From positions 62,001 to 126,000 of the forward strand of contig JAIESC010000013.1 of the NCBI GenBank assembly GCA_019746355.1: a stretch of DNA of 64,000 nt, written 5' to 3'. The notes under the pieces are model-generated. The model had not been told where the DNA came from. It did no database searches and saw only the letters and a list, made by a program, of their open reading frames with translations. The DNA is from Xanthobacteraceae bacterium. GTDB lineage: Bacteria; Pseudomonadota; Alphaproteobacteria; Rhizobiales; Xanthobacteraceae. The position numbers were made by a program, and so were the translations under genes. Positions 53,407 through 63,722 of the stretch are shown here, piece by piece. Within the stretch, counting starts at the first letter, position 1, and every line of letters starts with the position of its first letter.

Positions 53407-54306
53407 TCACGCCGGAAGCTCCGCGGGCGCCACGACCGGCACAACCTGAACCGAAACCTCGATGCGCTGGCTGCCTGACGCGAAGATGACGCCGTCGATC
53501 GGGGCCACATCGGCGTAGTCGCGGCCGATCGCCAGCACCACGTGATCGTCTCCAGCGAGAATGTCGTTGGTCGGGTCAAGTCCGATCCAGCCGGCGTCCT
53601 CGCCGCACCAGGTCAGCACCCACGCGTGCATCGCGTCGGCGCCTTCGAGACGGACTTCGCCCGGCCGCTGCACCGTGCGCAGATAGCCGCTGACATAGGC
53701 CGCCGGCAGGCCGAGCGAGCGCATACCCGAAATCATGATGTGGGAGAAATCCTGGCAGACGCCACGGCGCAGCGCGAACGACATCGAAGGTGCGGTCGTG
53801 GCGGTGGTGGCGCCGATCTCGTAGACGAACTCCGCCTTGATGCGGTTCATCAGATCGATGGCGGCCTCGAGTGCCGGGCGCCCGGACGTGAAGCTTTGGG
53901 CCGCGTAGTCGCGGATCTCCGGATCGAGCGAGACCTGCCGGCTGGGAAAGAGGTAATGCGAGGGCGAGTGGGGCGACAGATCGGAGCTCGCATAGGCGGC
54001 CGATCGCACCTCCTCCCACGGCGGCGTAGCCGCAGGGTCGGCCGCAGGGCCGTGCTCTACCGCGATGCGGGCGGCAACCTTCACCTTCAGCGTGTCGTGC
54101 GGCTCGTTCAGCACGACCGAAGTCATGTGGTTGCCGAAAAAGTCACGCCGCTCGTGGCGCTCGACCGGATGCGGCGACACTTCGAGCGCCGCGGCGCGGA
54201 CACGCTGGTGCGGACGATCGATCGGCGTCAGCCGCAGCACGTGACTGGCGACGGCGACCGGCGACCCATAGCGATAGATCGTCGTCTGGCGCACGTCGTA
54301 GATCAT
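53407..54306 (-). CDS. Transglutaminase-like cysteine protease-fold protein (small)
   Basis: 299 residues from the ATG that overlaps the upstream stop (ATGA). N-terminal beta domain (YDVRQTTIYRYGSPV, VLRLTPIDRPHQRV) and transglutaminase core with a complete triad: Cys in RRGVCQDFSHIM, His in DAMHAWVLTW, Asp in GLDPTNDI. Members of this bacterial family are predicted peptidases or amide-forming enzymes. Last gene of a three-gene overlapping operon with the ATP-grasp/Alpha-E fusion. Confidence 0.92.
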   Translation of the reverse strand: MIYDVRQTTIYRYGSPVAVASHVLRLTPIDRPHQRVRAAALEVSPHPVERHERRDFFGNHMTSVVLNEPHDTLKVKVAARIAVEHGPAADPAATPPWEEVRSAAYASSDLSPHSPSHYLFPSRQVSLDPEIRDYAAQSFTSGRPALEAAIDLMNRIKAEFVYEIGATTATTAPSMSFALRRGVCQDFSHIMISGMRSLGLPAAYVSGYLRTVQRPGEVRLEGADAMHAWVLTWCGEDAGWIGLDPTNDILAGDDHVVLAIGRDYADVAPIDGVIFASGSQRIEVSVQVVPVVAPAELPA

Positions 54307-56810
54307 CCGAGCGCCTCGTGCTGCGCCTCGGACCGCATCTGGGTGGTGAAGTAGCTCGACGTGATGACGTCGGAGAGTGTCATCAGCGACGTTTCCATGT
54401 CGAGCAGCATCTCCTCGCCGATTGACGCAACGTCCGCAGTGCGCAGCCTGGTTGCAAGCGCCGCGGCAATCTGCTCCGGCGGCGACAGGCGGCCGTCGTC
54501 GCGGTTGGGTAGCGCCGCAAGGTGTGTTTCGATGCGCGCGAGCTGGTAGACGATCGAGCGCGGATTGGCCGGATCGAGCGCCACCAGATCGACCACCGGC
54601 GCCCGCGCCGCAACCATCACGTAGCGGAGCCGGTAGGTGATCTGGCTGTCGCAGAGCTCCAGCAGGACATCGAGCGAGCCGTCGGCCGGCGTGCCGTAGG
54701 CGAACTGGCGCAGGAAGCGGCAGGTCGCAAGCGTCCGCTCGATGCGGCGGCCGAGCTCCAGGAACCGCCAGCCGGCAAGCTGGCTCATGTTTTCCTGGGC
54801 GAGCCCGGAGAACGACGCGATGATCCGCAGCGCGCCGTTGAGGCGATCGAAGATCGCGCTCTCGCTCGGCCCCTGTTCGAGCGGGGCCCGGATCATCTCG
54901 ACCATGTCGGTGAGCGCACGCCACGCATCGGGCGAGAAGCGGTCGCGGATCGCCGAGGCCGCGGACTGTGCCATGCCGGTGAGCCGCGGCAGCGCGCCGG
55001 ACAATTCGCGCTGCTGCAGCGCCGAGGCCGCGACCAGCGCCGCACGGGCATTGAGCAGGTCCTGTGGCACCGCGTCCCAGGCGCGCAGCAGGCCGATGGT
55101 GTCAGCCTTGAGCTCGACTGCGGCCTCGCCTGTTTCCGAAGCGCGGTTGACCAGCGCGCGGACGAGCCGCAACGTCGCCTCGGCGCGCTCGACATAGCGG
55201 CCGAGCCAGAACAGATTGGCCGCCGCCCGGCTCGGCAGCGCGCCGGTGCTGCGATTGATGGTGATGCGGTCGGCGGCCGGCAGCAGGGTTGTCGGGGCAA
55301 CCGGCTTGTCGGAAAGGATCCAGGCGTCGGCGGTGCGGCCGCCCTGTTGCAGGCTGACGGCGCGCGCGTCGAGATCGTCGGCGATGCGGACAAAGCCGCC
55401 CGGCATCACGCGCCAGCCGTCGTCGGTCTTGGCCAGCAGCAGCCGCAGGATGAAGGGCCGCGGCGCCAGTTGGCCGTTGTTCCACACCGGCGTGGTCGAC
55501 AGCGTCACTGCTTCCTGGGCGACGAAATCGATGCCGCGGCGTCCGATCGCCTCCATCAGATCGGCGCGTGATTTCGGGTCGAGGTCGTTGCCGATCACGG
55601 TGCGCCGCTCGATGTGCGCCGGGATATCGCCGGAGAAGGCGGAGGCGATCACGAGATCATCGAAACGGCTCAGCGCGTCGGCGCGGACGGACGGATCGCC
55701 CAGCCACCAGGTGGCAACGTTGGGCAGCGCCAGATCTTCGCCGAGCACCGCGGGCGCGAGCGCCGGCAGGAAGCTCAGCATCGAATGTGCCTCGGCGACG
55801 CCCGAGCCGAGCGAGTTCGCCATCGCCACGGTGCCGTCGCGCATCGCCTGCACCAGGCCGGGGACGCCGAGGCGCGAGCGCGCCGACAGCTCCAGCGGAT
55901 CGGCAAAGTCGGAATCGAGACGGCGCAGCAGCACTTCGGCGCGCTTGAGGCCGGACACGGTGCGGATGAAGACGCCGTCGTGCTGGACAGTCAGGTCGTC
56001 GCCTTCGACCAGCAGGAAGCCGAGATAGCGCGCCAGATAGGCGTGCTCGAAATAGGTCTCGTTCAGCGGGCCGGGCGTCAGCACGCAGACCGGGGAGTCG
56101 TCGCGTCGGTTGAGCGCGGACAGCGACGCCTGGAAGGCCTGGAAGAACGGCGCGACGCGCTCGACGCGCAGCGCGCCGTAGATGTCCGGCATCGCCCGCG
56201 ACAGCGCGAGCCGGTTCTCCAGGGCAAAGCCCGCGCCGGATGGTGCCTGGGTGCGGTCGCCGAGCACCCACCAGCGGCCGCTGGGCGAGCGGCCGACGTC
56301 GACGCCATAGAACCGCAGATGCGTGCCGCCGGGCGGCGCGACGCCGACCATCGGCCGCAGGAACTCCGGATTGCCCGCGACCACGGCGGCGGGGAGCCGC
56401 CCTTCGCGAACGAGGTTGGCCGGGCCGTAGATGTCGGCGAGGATCGCTTCGAGCAGGCGCGCGCGCTGGATCAGGCCCGCTTGCAGCTCCTGCCATTCGG
56501 TCGCGTCGATCAGCAGCGGCACATGGCTGAGCGGCCAGGGCCGCACCGCGTCCGCCGGATCCTCGTAGACGCGGTAGAACACGCCGGAGTCGCGCAGATG
56601 CCGGTCGGCGGCGGCAAAGCGGCGGTTGACCTCGTCCTTGCCCAGCGCGGCGAGCATGCCGAGAAACGGCCGCCAGTGCGGACGCACCTCGCCGTCATGG
56701 TCCAGCATCTCGTCGAAGACGCGCGGGAACAGGCAGTGGTAGCCCGCGAGCAGCGGCTCGAAATCGGCGCTCCCCTGGCTGATGCTGTCCGGCTGGGCCA
56801 TGCGCGGCAT
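54303..56810 (-). CDS. Circularly permuted ATP-grasp / Alpha-E domain fusion protein
   Basis: 835 residues from the ATG at 56810, which overlaps the upstream stop by one base (TGATG). Residues about 10-480 are the circularly permuted type 2 ATP-grasp: RPWPLSHVPLLIDATEWQEL, GVDVGRSPSGRWWVLGDRTQ, GAGFALENRLALSRAMPDIY, LTPGPLNETYFEHAYLAR and ANSLGSGVAEA. Residues about 520-835 form the helical Alpha-E domain starting LPSRAAANLFWLGRYVERAE and ending LSDVITSSYFTTQM. In many genomes the two are separate genes; here they are fused. Comparative genomics predicts an amidoligase making a short peptide that the associated transglutaminases process. Product unknown. Confidence 0.92.
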   Translation of the reverse strand: MPRMAQPDSISQGSADFEPLLAGYHCLFPRVFDEMLDHDGEVRPHWRPFLGMLAALGKDEVNRRFAAADRHLRDSGVFYRVYEDPADAVRPWPLSHVPLLIDATEWQELQAGLIQRARLLEAILADIYGPANLVREGRLPAAVVAGNPEFLRPMVGVAPPGGTHLRFYGVDVGRSPSGRWWVLGDRTQAPSGAGFALENRLALSRAMPDIYGALRVERVAPFFQAFQASLSALNRRDDSPVCVLTPGPLNETYFEHAYLARYLGFLLVEGDDLTVQHDGVFIRTVSGLKRAEVLLRRLDSDFADPLELSARSRLGVPGLVQAMRDGTVAMANSLGSGVAEAHSMLSFLPALAPAVLGEDLALPNVATWWLGDPSVRADALSRFDDLVIASAFSGDIPAHIERRTVIGNDLDPKSRADLMEAIGRRGIDFVAQEAVTLSTTPVWNNGQLAPRPFILRLLLAKTDDGWRVMPGGFVRIADDLDARAVSLQQGGRTADAWILSDKPVAPTTLLPAADRITINRSTGALPSRAAANLFWLGRYVERAEATLRLVRALVNRASETGEAAVELKADTIGLLRAWDAVPQDLLNARAALVAASALQQRELSGALPRLTGMAQSAASAIRDRFSPDAWRALTDMVEMIRAPLEQGPSESAIFDRLNGALRIIASFSGLAQENMSQLAGWRFLELGRRIERTLATCRFLRQFAYGTPADGSLDVLLELCDSQITYRLRYVMVAARAPVVDLVALDPANPRSIVYQLARIETHLAALPNRDDGRLSPPEQIAAALATRLRTADVASIGEEMLLDMETSLMTLSDVITSSYFTTQMRSEAQHEALG

Positions 56811-59800
56811 CAAACCTGAGTCGGACGCCGCAGGTCGAGCGTCATGGGATATTCAAGCGAACGTTCTTCAACGGGAATGCGGAAGCTCCCGGGCGTGTGT
56901 CCTTTGGTTTCGAAGCGGGCGAGGCGGCGCGCCTGGGCCTCGTAGGCGTTGACCGGGAAGGTCTCGTAGTTGCGGCCGCCCGGGTGCGCCACGTGATAGA
57001 CGCAGCCGCCGAGCGAGCGGCCGTTCCAGCGATCGTAGATGTCGAAGGTCAGCGGCGAATGCACGTCGAGGGTCGGTTGCAGCGCGGAGGCAAGCTTCCA
57101 CGCCTTGAAGCGCACGCCCGCGACATATTCACCGGACCGGCCGGTGCTCGTCATCGGCATGTGGCGGCCATTACAGGCGATGACGTGCCGCGCCGGATTG
57201 AAGCCCTCGGCGCGGATCTGCAGCCGCGCGACCGACGAGTCGACGAAGCGCGTGGTGCCGCCGGCAAAGCCCTCTTCGCCGAGCACGTGCCAGGGCTCGA
57301 GTGCGTGCCGCACCTCGAGCTCGACGCCACTGTGGCTCACTGCGCCGTAGAGCGGAAAGCGGAACTCGCGCTGCGCCTCGAACCACGCTGGACCGAACGC
57401 GTAGCCGGCGTGGCGCAGATCGTCGAGCACGCCGAGGAAATCCTCCCAGACGAAATGACCGAGCATGAAACGATCGTGCAGGACGGTGCCCCAGCGCGGC
57501 AGCGCGCCATGGAGCGGCTCGCGCCAGAACCACGCGGTCAGCGCGCGCAGCAGCACCTGCTGGGCGAGGCTCATGCGCGCGTCGGGCGGCATCTCGAACG
57601 ATCGGAATTCGACCAGCCCCAGCCGGCCGGTCGGTCCGTCCGGCGAGAACAGCTTGTCGATGCAGATTTCGGTGCGGTGGGTGTTGCCGGTGACGTCGAC
57701 CAGAAGATTGCGAAGAAGACGGTCGATCAGCCACGGCCGTGGCGCTTCGCCCCGTCCCGGCGACGGCACCTGCGACAGCGCGATGTCGAGCTCGTAGAGC
57801 AGATCATGCCGCGCCTCGTCGAGTCGCGGCGCCTGGCTGGTCGGACCGATAAACAGCCCGGAGAACAGATACGACAGCGATGGATGCCGCAGGAAATAGA
57901 TGATCAGGCTCTTGAGCACGTCGGGCCGGCGCAGGAACGGACTGTCTGCCGCGGTCGCACCCCCGAGCACCACGTGATTGCCGCCACCGGTGCCGGTGTG
58001 GCGGCCGTCGATCATGAATTTGTCGGTGCCGAGCCGCGTCAGCCGCGCTTCCTCATAGAGCCCGCGTGTCACGTCGACCGCCTCGCGCCAGGATGTCGCG
58101 GGATGGATGTTGACCTCGATGACGCCGGGATCGGGCGTCACCTTGATGACGCGCAGCCTCGGATCAGGCGGCGGCAGATAGCCTTCGACATGAACCGGCA
58201 GCTTGAGGTCGTGCGCGGTGGCCTCGACCGCCGCAAGCAACTCGAGATAACCCTCCAGCCGCTCGGTCGGCGGCATGAACACGCAGAGCCTCCCGTCGCG
58301 TGGCTCGATCGCGAGCGCAGTGCGGACCGGGATTGCGCCCGTTGCCGAGCGCGCCATCGGCGCAACGTCGTAGCCCGAGGGTACACGCGGCGGCGCGTAG
58401 CTTCCGCCGTTGGTGGCGTAGGCGCGAACGAGTTGCTCTGGATCGGGCAACGTCTCGCGCTCGATGAACGGATCGGCCGGCACCAGCCGCGGCTCGTCGG
58501 CGGGGGCAAGATACGGCAGCGAACCGAGCGGCAGCCGGAAACCGACCGGCGAATCTCCCGGCAGCAGGAACAGCCGCCGCCGGCGCAACTGCCACACCTC
58601 GCTGATCCAGCCGCCGGAGGCCTTGGCGGTCCAGCGCTGCACCGGAAGGACGTAGCCGGCCGGCACCGTCAGATGCCGCTCGAACTCGCGCACGATGCGC
58701 GCCCGTTCGATCGGATCGTCGATCTTCGGGTCGGCGGGATCGACATTGGCGGGCAGTAGGCCTTCCTTGAGCATCCGGTCGGCCGGGTCCTCGAAGGCCG
58801 GCAGCACGTGCTCGGTGGCGATGCCGAGCCGGCCCGCGAGACTTTCGGTGAACCAGTGCGCGTCGTTGACCGACGCCGCCTTCAGCGGCTTCTCGGTCGC
58901 GATCAGCGCTTCGTCCTGCCAGATCGGTTTGCCGTCGGTCCGCCAGAACAGCGAGAACGCCCAGCGCGGCAGCGGCTCGCCGGGATACCATTTGCCCTGG
59001 CCGTGGTGGATCAAGCCGCCCGGCGCGAAGCGGTCGCGCAGCCGCCGGATCAACTGGTCGGCGAGGATGCGCTTGGTCGGACCGACTGCGGCGGTGTTCC
59101 ATTCGGCCGACTGATAGTCGTCGATCGAGACGAAGGTCGGCTCGCCGCCCATGGTGAGGCGTACGTCCTGCGCGGCGAGATCGGCTTCGATCCGGTCGCC
59201 GAGCACGTCGAGCGCGTGCCACGCCGCGTCGGAAAACGGGGAGGTGACGCGCGCCTTCTCGTCGACGCGATCGACCTTCATTGCGAACGAGAAATCGACG
59301 TTGGCGGCCTCGACGCCGCCGCTGATCGGCGCGGCCGCGCGGTAGTGCGGCGTGGCGGCGAGCGGCAGGTGGCCTTCGCCGGTGAGCAGGCCTGATGTGG
59401 GATCGAGCCCGATCCAGCCTGCGCCGGGAATATAGACTTCGGTCCAGGCGTGCAGATCGGTGAAGTCGGCGGTCGACCCGGCCGGCCCATCGAGTGCCTT
59501 GAGGTCCGGCACCAGCTGAATAAGGTAGCCGGACACGAACCGCGCGGCGAGACCGAGATGGCGGAGGATCTGCACCAGCAGCCAGGCGGTGTCGCGGCAC
59601 GAGCCGGAGGCGAGTTTCAGCGTTTCCTCGGGCGTCTGCACGCCCGGGTCCATGCGGACCAGATAGCGGATCTCACGCTGCAGCCGCTGATTGAGGTGGA
59701 CGAGGAAGTCGACGATGTTCTGCCGCTCGCGCGGGATTGTCTTGAGATATTCGGCGAGCAGGGCAGTTGCGGCTTCCTTCGAAAGATAAGGCGCGAGCTC

Positions 59801-60136
59801 TTCGTCGAATTCGGCCGGATAGGCGAACGGAAAATCGGCCGCGGCCGGTTCGACGAAGAAGTCGAACGGGTTGATCACCGACATATCGGCCAGCAGATCG
59901 ACCGTGATGCTGAATTCAGCCGTGCGCTCGGGAAAGACGTAGCGGGCGAGCCAGTTGCCGTTCGGGTCCTGCTGCCAATTCACGAAGTGTTCGGCCGGCT
60001 CGACCTTCAGCGAATAGGCACGGATCGCGGTGCGGCAATGCGGCGCGGGCCTGAGCCGGATGATCTGCGGCCCGAGACTGATCGGGCGGCCGTACCGATA
60101 CCGGGTGACGTGCTGGAGGGCGACAAGGACGGACAT
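56810..60136 (-). CDS. Large transglutaminase-like protein with C-terminal DUF2126 domain
   Basis: 1108 residues. N-terminal transglutaminase unit (about 1-290): [20 protein letters not shown], catalytic Cys in [14 protein letters not shown], His in DLHAWTEVY, Asp in GLDPTSGLL. From about 320 the DUF2126 region has [74 protein letters not shown] and [20 protein letters not shown], recalling glutamine-synthetase-like or ATP-dependent ligase chemistry. First gene of the operon, without signal peptide. The pairing with a CP ATP-grasp/Alpha-E protein is the recurrent context of this family. Confidence 0.93.
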   Translation of the reverse strand: MSVLVALQHVTRYRYGRPISLGPQIIRLRPAPHCRTAIRAYSLKVEPAEHFVNWQQDPNGNWLARYVFPERTAEFSITVDLLADMSVINPFDFFVEPAAADFPFAYPAEFDEELAPYLSKEAATALLAEYLKTIPRERQNIVDFLVHLNQRLQREIRYLVRMDPGVQTPEETLKLASGSCRDTAWLLVQILRHLGLAARFVSGYLIQLVPDLKALDGPAGSTADFTDLHAWTEVYIPGAGWIGLDPTSGLLTGEGHLPLAATPHYRAAAPISGGVEAANVDFSFAMKVDRVDEKARVTSPFSDAAWHALDVLGDRIEADLAAQDVRLTMGGEPTFVSIDDYQSAEWNTAAVGPTKRILADQLIRRLRDRFAPGGLIHHGQGKWYPGEPLPRWAFSLFWRTDGKPIWQDEALIATEKPLKAASVNDAHWFTESLAGRLGIATEHVLPAFEDPADRMLKEGLLPANVDPADPKIDDPIERARIVREFERHLTVPAGYVLPVQRWTAKASGGWISEVWQLRRRRLFLLPGDSPVGFRLPLGSLPYLAPADEPRLVPADPFIERETLPDPEQLVRAYATNGGSYAPPRVPSGYDVAPMARSATGAIPVRTALAIEPRDGRLCVFMPPTERLEGYLELLAAVEATAHDLKLPVHVEGYLPPPDPRLRVIKVTPDPGVIEVNIHPATSWREAVDVTRGLYEEARLTRLGTDKFMIDGRHTGTGGGNHVVLGGATAADSPFLRRPDVLKSLIIYFLRHPSLSYLFSGLFIGPTSQAPRLDEARHDLLYELDIALSQVPSPGRGEAPRPWLIDRLLRNLLVDVTGNTHRTEICIDKLFSPDGPTGRLGLVEFRSFEMPPDARMSLAQQVLLRALTAWFWREPLHGALPRWGTVLHDRFMLGHFVWEDFLGVLDDLRHAGYAFGPAWFEAQREFRFPLYGAVSHSGVELEVRHALEPWHVLGEEGFAGGTTRFVDSSVARLQIRAEGFNPARHVIACNGRHMPMTSTGRSGEYVAGVRFKAWKLASALQPTLDVHSPLTFDIYDRWNGRSLGGCVYHVAHPGGRNYETFPVNAYEAQARRLARFETKGHTPGSFRIPVEERSLEYPMTLDLRRPTQV

Positions 60137-60236
60137 GCCGATAGGCTAGCCAATCTAAGCGGTTGCAGGGCCAAAATAACTGCTCAAATACGAAGCAAAA
60201 TCCGGGCCGCGGCCGGTGTGCGCGCCTGTCCGAGAA

Positions 60237-61424
60237 CTAGCCGCCCCACAATTTGCGGCTGGCAATGCCCGCGCCCTCGACCAGTGCCCTGAGCTTGGCC
60301 CAGGCCACGTCCGGATGAACCTCGTCGCCCGCGCCCGAGGTGCCGAAGCCGCAGTCGGTGCCGGCGATCACGCGCTCGCGCTCGACCACGTCCGCGAAGC
60401 GGATGATCCGCTGCGCCACCAGCTCCGGATGCTCGACCAGATGCACGCAGTGCGACACCACGCCCGGAATGAGCAGCCTGTCGGCCGGCAGCTTCACATC
60501 TTCCCAGATCTGCCACTCGTGCTCGTGGCGCGGGTTGGCCGCCTCGATCACGAAGGCCGCCGCACGGACCTGCAGCATGAGATCGACGAAGTGCTTCAGC
60601 TCGAAGTCATGCACGCGCGGGGCGATGTTCGTGCTGTAGCAGGTGTGGAACCGGACCTTGTCCTCGGGGATGCCGCGCAGCGCGTAGTTCAGCGCCTCGA
60701 CCCGCACAGCGATGAACTTGCGGCAATCGTCGATCGTCGCCTCCACCGCGCGATTGTAATGCGTCGCCATCCGCGGGTCGTCGATCTGCAGGACGAAGCC
60801 GGCATCGACGATGGCGAGGTATTCGACCCGCATCGCGTCCGACAGCGCCGCAAGGTATTCCTCGTCGGACTTGTAGTGCTGGTTTTCGTAATAGAGCTCG
60901 AGGTTGGAGGGTGAGATCGCGGTGACAAAGACATCCTCGTGGCGCCGGCCGTGAAGCGCCGACTTGAGATTGTCGAGATCGACCCGCAATTCATCCTGGC
61001 CGTCATATTTGATCGGCCCGGCGCAAACCAGCGCCTTCGGCCGCGCGGTGCGCTTGGCAACGAGCGCGCCGGAGCGCGCCGCGTGCATCACCTTCAGATC
61101 CTCGTAGGCTCCGGCGAACTCGATCGAGTCTCGCGTCGCGGTGCGAAAGCGCACCGGGCTGTCGATCTCCTTGAGCCCGCCAAGCCGGGCGCGGGCGTAA
61201 GCCATCCAGTTGAACTTGCTGTGCTCGCCGTCGCCGATCACATCGATGCCGGTGTCGACCTGCTGCTGGACGACCTCATCGATGGCGCGTTTCACCCGCG
61301 CGGCGAACGCGGCCCTGTCGTAGGGCTCGTCCAATTCCTTGGCGTTCAGCATCGCGACAAGATCGCCCGGCCGCGGCAGGCTGCCGGTGTGGGTGGTCAG
61401 GATGCGGCTGACGCTGCGTTGCAT
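60237..61424 (-). CDS. MetE C-terminal-like methyltransferase
   Basis: 395 residues. SRILTTHTGSLPRPGDLV and the Zn-site elements H-x-C (RFHTCYST) and ATDCGFGT (written GTDCGFGTS) match the MetE C-terminal barrel; FVLQIDDPRMATHYN and NPRHEHEWQIWED are also found in the copy at 31337, which has VLQIDAPDLALERH and RHAHEF. The two are therefore closer paralogs, and the gene at 32692 is more distant. No MetE N-terminal half. Upstream on the other strand is a decayed tctC, so an association with TTT binding proteins recurs for all three copies. Confidence 0.86.
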   Translation of the reverse strand: MQRSVSRILTTHTGSLPRPGDLVAMLNAKELDEPYDRAAFAARVKRAIDEVVQQQVDTGIDVIGDGEHSKFNWMAYARARLGGLKEIDSPVRFRTATRDSIEFAGAYEDLKVMHAARSGALVAKRTARPKALVCAGPIKYDGQDELRVDLDNLKSALHGRRHEDVFVTAISPSNLELYYENQHYKSDEEYLAALSDAMRVEYLAIVDAGFVLQIDDPRMATHYNRAVEATIDDCRKFIAVRVEALNYALRGIPEDKVRFHTCYSTNIAPRVHDFELKHFVDLMLQVRAAAFVIEAANPRHEHEWQIWEDVKLPADRLLIPGVVSHCVHLVEHPELVAQRIIRFADVVERERVIAGTDCGFGTSGAGDEVHPDVAWAKLRALVEGAGIASRKLWGG

Positions 61425-61550
61425 TCAAACTTCTCACGACGTCGCAGAAAAAATGCGCGAAGGGACCATAGCAATTTTTGAAGATTTCCCGGAAGCCAGC
61501 GTAAGCTGTTGGGCAACAAGATGGGCAGGGACGAACAAGGAGCTTGTGCC

Positions 61551-62107
61551 GTGCGACGCCGTGACATGCTCGCTCTGGCCGCAGCGACGGCCGCTATGGC
61601 CTTGCGTCCGCTCAACGCACTCGCGCAAGCCGATGCGAATTGGCCCACCGGCAACGTCACCCTGGTCTTTATCGTGGCACGCCGCCATCGATCACCGACC
61701 TGATCTCCGGCCAGGTGCAGGCGACCTTCGCCAGCGGCGTGTCGCTGCTGCCGCATGTCCGCAGCGGCGCGCTGCGCGCGCTCGGCTTCGGCACGCCAAA
61801 GCGCATTGCCGCTGCGCCCGACATCGCGGCCGGTGCTGAAACGGTGCCGGGCTTCGAGGCCTCGTCCTGGTATGGCGTGGTCGCGCCCGTGGCACGCCCG
61901 ACGCGATCGTGCAGCGGCTCTATCCCGGAAATCCGCAAGGCGATGGCGTCGCCGGAGATCGCGCGGCGGCTGAACACCGAAGGCGCCGAGCACTGGGATG
62001 TTTCGCCGGTCGACTTCCGCAGCTATGTAGCGGCCGAGATCCAGCGCTGGAAACGCGTGATCGAGGCCGCCCGCATCCGCGTCGAGTCGCGGCCACGCCG
62101 TGGCTGA
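61551..62107 (+). pseudogene. Decayed tctC with internal deletion and two frameshifts
   Basis: A GTG at 61551 behind AAGGAGCTTGTGCC opens a Tat-like signal (RRRDMLALAAATAAM, LNALAQADANWP) and the first strand NVTLV. The sequence then jumps, in another frame, to YRGTPPSITDLISGQVQATF, which is normally about 135 residues further on. The C-terminal lobe continues through WYGVVAP. Between about 61890 and 61926 the family sequence GTPDAIVQRLYP appears in a shifted frame, and the earlier frame resumes at EIRKAMASPEI. One large deletion and two small frameshifts are thus visible. Not functional. Confidence 0.85.
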
Positions 62108-62129
62108 TGGAGGGCTGCGCGCGGTTCGA

Positions 62130-63569
62130 TTATCGCGCCGACAGGTTGGTTCGCTTGCTTGTTGCGGCGCGCAGCGGGTATTGAGCGGTCATATTGTTCC
62201 GCGTTTGCGCCAACGCGTCCATGAAGTCCGCAAACCAGACATGGATGGAGGATTGCCGCAATGCCTTCATCATCGCTGACCACCGTTCGATTCGTTCCGG
62301 CTGCGGCATGGCAATGGCCGCGGCGAGCTTCTGTGCCATCCCGTCGATGTCGTGCGGATTGACCAGGACGGCGGCGTCCAGCTCGCGTGCGGCGCCGGCA
62401 AATTCCGACAGCACCAGCACGCCGGGATTGTCCGGGTTCTGCGCCGCGACATATTCCTTTGCCACCAGATTCATGCCGTCATGGAACGGCGTAACGAGGC
62501 CGACCGCGGCCGTGCGGTAGAATCCCGCGAGCGTCGACTGGCTGAATCCCTTGTTGAGATAGCGGATCGGCGTCCAGTCCACCTCGCCGTGCCGGCCGTT
62601 GATCCGGCCGGCCTGAAAGGCGAGCTTGTCCTGCAATTCGCTGTAGCTTTCGATGGCCGAGCGGGAGGGCACGGCAATCTGCAGAAACTGCACGTTGCGT
62701 TTGAGCTTCGGATGCTCGGCGAGCATCCGGTCGAACGTCTTGAAGCGGTTGATCAGGCCCTTGGAATAGTCGACGCGGTCGACGCCGATCACCAGCTTGC
62801 GACTCTGCAGGCTTTCCCGGAGCCGCTGCACCTCGGCATCGCTTGAGGCCTGGCCGGCAAACGCGGCGAACTCATCGGCATCGATGCCGATCGGGAAGGT
62901 CGCAATCCTGCAGCGCCCGTATTTGGTGTCGAACGCGCCATCGATACAGCTCAGATCGAATTCGGCTTCCACATAAGCGATGAAGTTGTTGGAGTCTTCC
63001 TGGGTCTGGAAGCCGATCAGATCGTAAGCCAGCATGGCGTCGACGATCTCGCGATGCTGCGGCAAGGCGGCAATGGTCGCCCGCTCGGGCCAGGGCGTGT
63101 GCAGAAAGAAGCCGATCGGCTGGCGGATGTGCAGCTTTCTCAGCTCTTCGCCAAGGCACAGGAAGTGGTAGTCCTGCACCCAGAAGCGCGCGTCCGGCTT
63201 TTCGAAGCGCAGCAGCGCGCGCGCCATATAGCGGTTGACCTCGCGATAGGAAGCGTAGTGCTGCTTGCCGCATTGCAGCAGATCGGTGCGGGAGTGCAGC
63301 GCCGGCCACAGCGCCGAGTTTGAATAGCCTTCGTAGAAATTGGCGTAATGCGTCTCCGGCAGGTCGACGGTCGCAAGCGCGCCGCAGCCCAGCGCCTCGA
63401 TCGACGCGAGCGCGCCGCGATCCTGCGGTTTCTGGAACTTGCCGCTGGAACCAACCCACACCGCGCCAAAACTTTTGACAGCGGGCAGCAGGGCGGAGGC
63501 AAGCCCGCCCATGATCGGCTCGCCAGTCGATACACGGGCGACCCTGTTCGATACCACGATAACTGTCAT
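62130..63569 (-). CDS. otsA: Alpha,alpha-trehalose-phosphate synthase (UDP-forming), GT20
   Basis: 479 residues. [20 protein letters not shown] and [18 protein letters not shown] start the first Rossmann domain; [33 protein letters not shown] and [20 protein letters not shown] follow. In the second domain [38 protein letters not shown] and [20 protein letters not shown] form the donor site. It joins UDP-glucose to glucose-6-phosphate to make trehalose-6-phosphate for osmotic or desiccation protection. GGTGGAGCAATC precedes the start. No otsB beside it in the window; malQ is divergent, which places it in an alpha-glucan/trehalose locus. Confidence 0.96.
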   Translation of the reverse strand: MTVIVVSNRVARVSTGEPIMGGLASALLPAVKSFGAVWVGSSGKFQKPQDRGALASIEALGCGALATVDLPETHYANFYEGYSNSALWPALHSRTDLLQCGKQHYASYREVNRYMARALLRFEKPDARFWVQDYHFLCLGEELRKLHIRQPIGFFLHTPWPERATIAALPQHREIVDAMLAYDLIGFQTQEDSNNFIAYVEAEFDLSCIDGAFDTKYGRCRIATFPIGIDADEFAAFAGQASSDAEVQRLRESLQSRKLVIGVDRVDYSKGLINRFKTFDRMLAEHPKLKRNVQFLQIAVPSRSAIESYSELQDKLAFQAGRINGRHGEVDWTPIRYLNKGFSQSTLAGFYRTAAVGLVTPFHDGMNLVAKEYVAAQNPDNPGVLVLSEFAGAARELDAAVLVNPHDIDGMAQKLAAAIAMPQPERIERWSAMMKALRQSSIHVWFADFMDALAQTRNNMTAQYPLRAATSKRTNLSAR

Positions 63570-63722
63570 GATTGCTCCACCGTCCCGACAACAACATTGT
63601 TCCGCCCTGAATGTTCCGCATGCGCGGCGTTCATCTGAGATTCAGGAAAGCGGCGCGGCGGCGGTGGCGTTGGAACCCGGGAACCGTCACAGTCTTGATA
63701 GGCGGTAATCGGAGAGGCGGCG

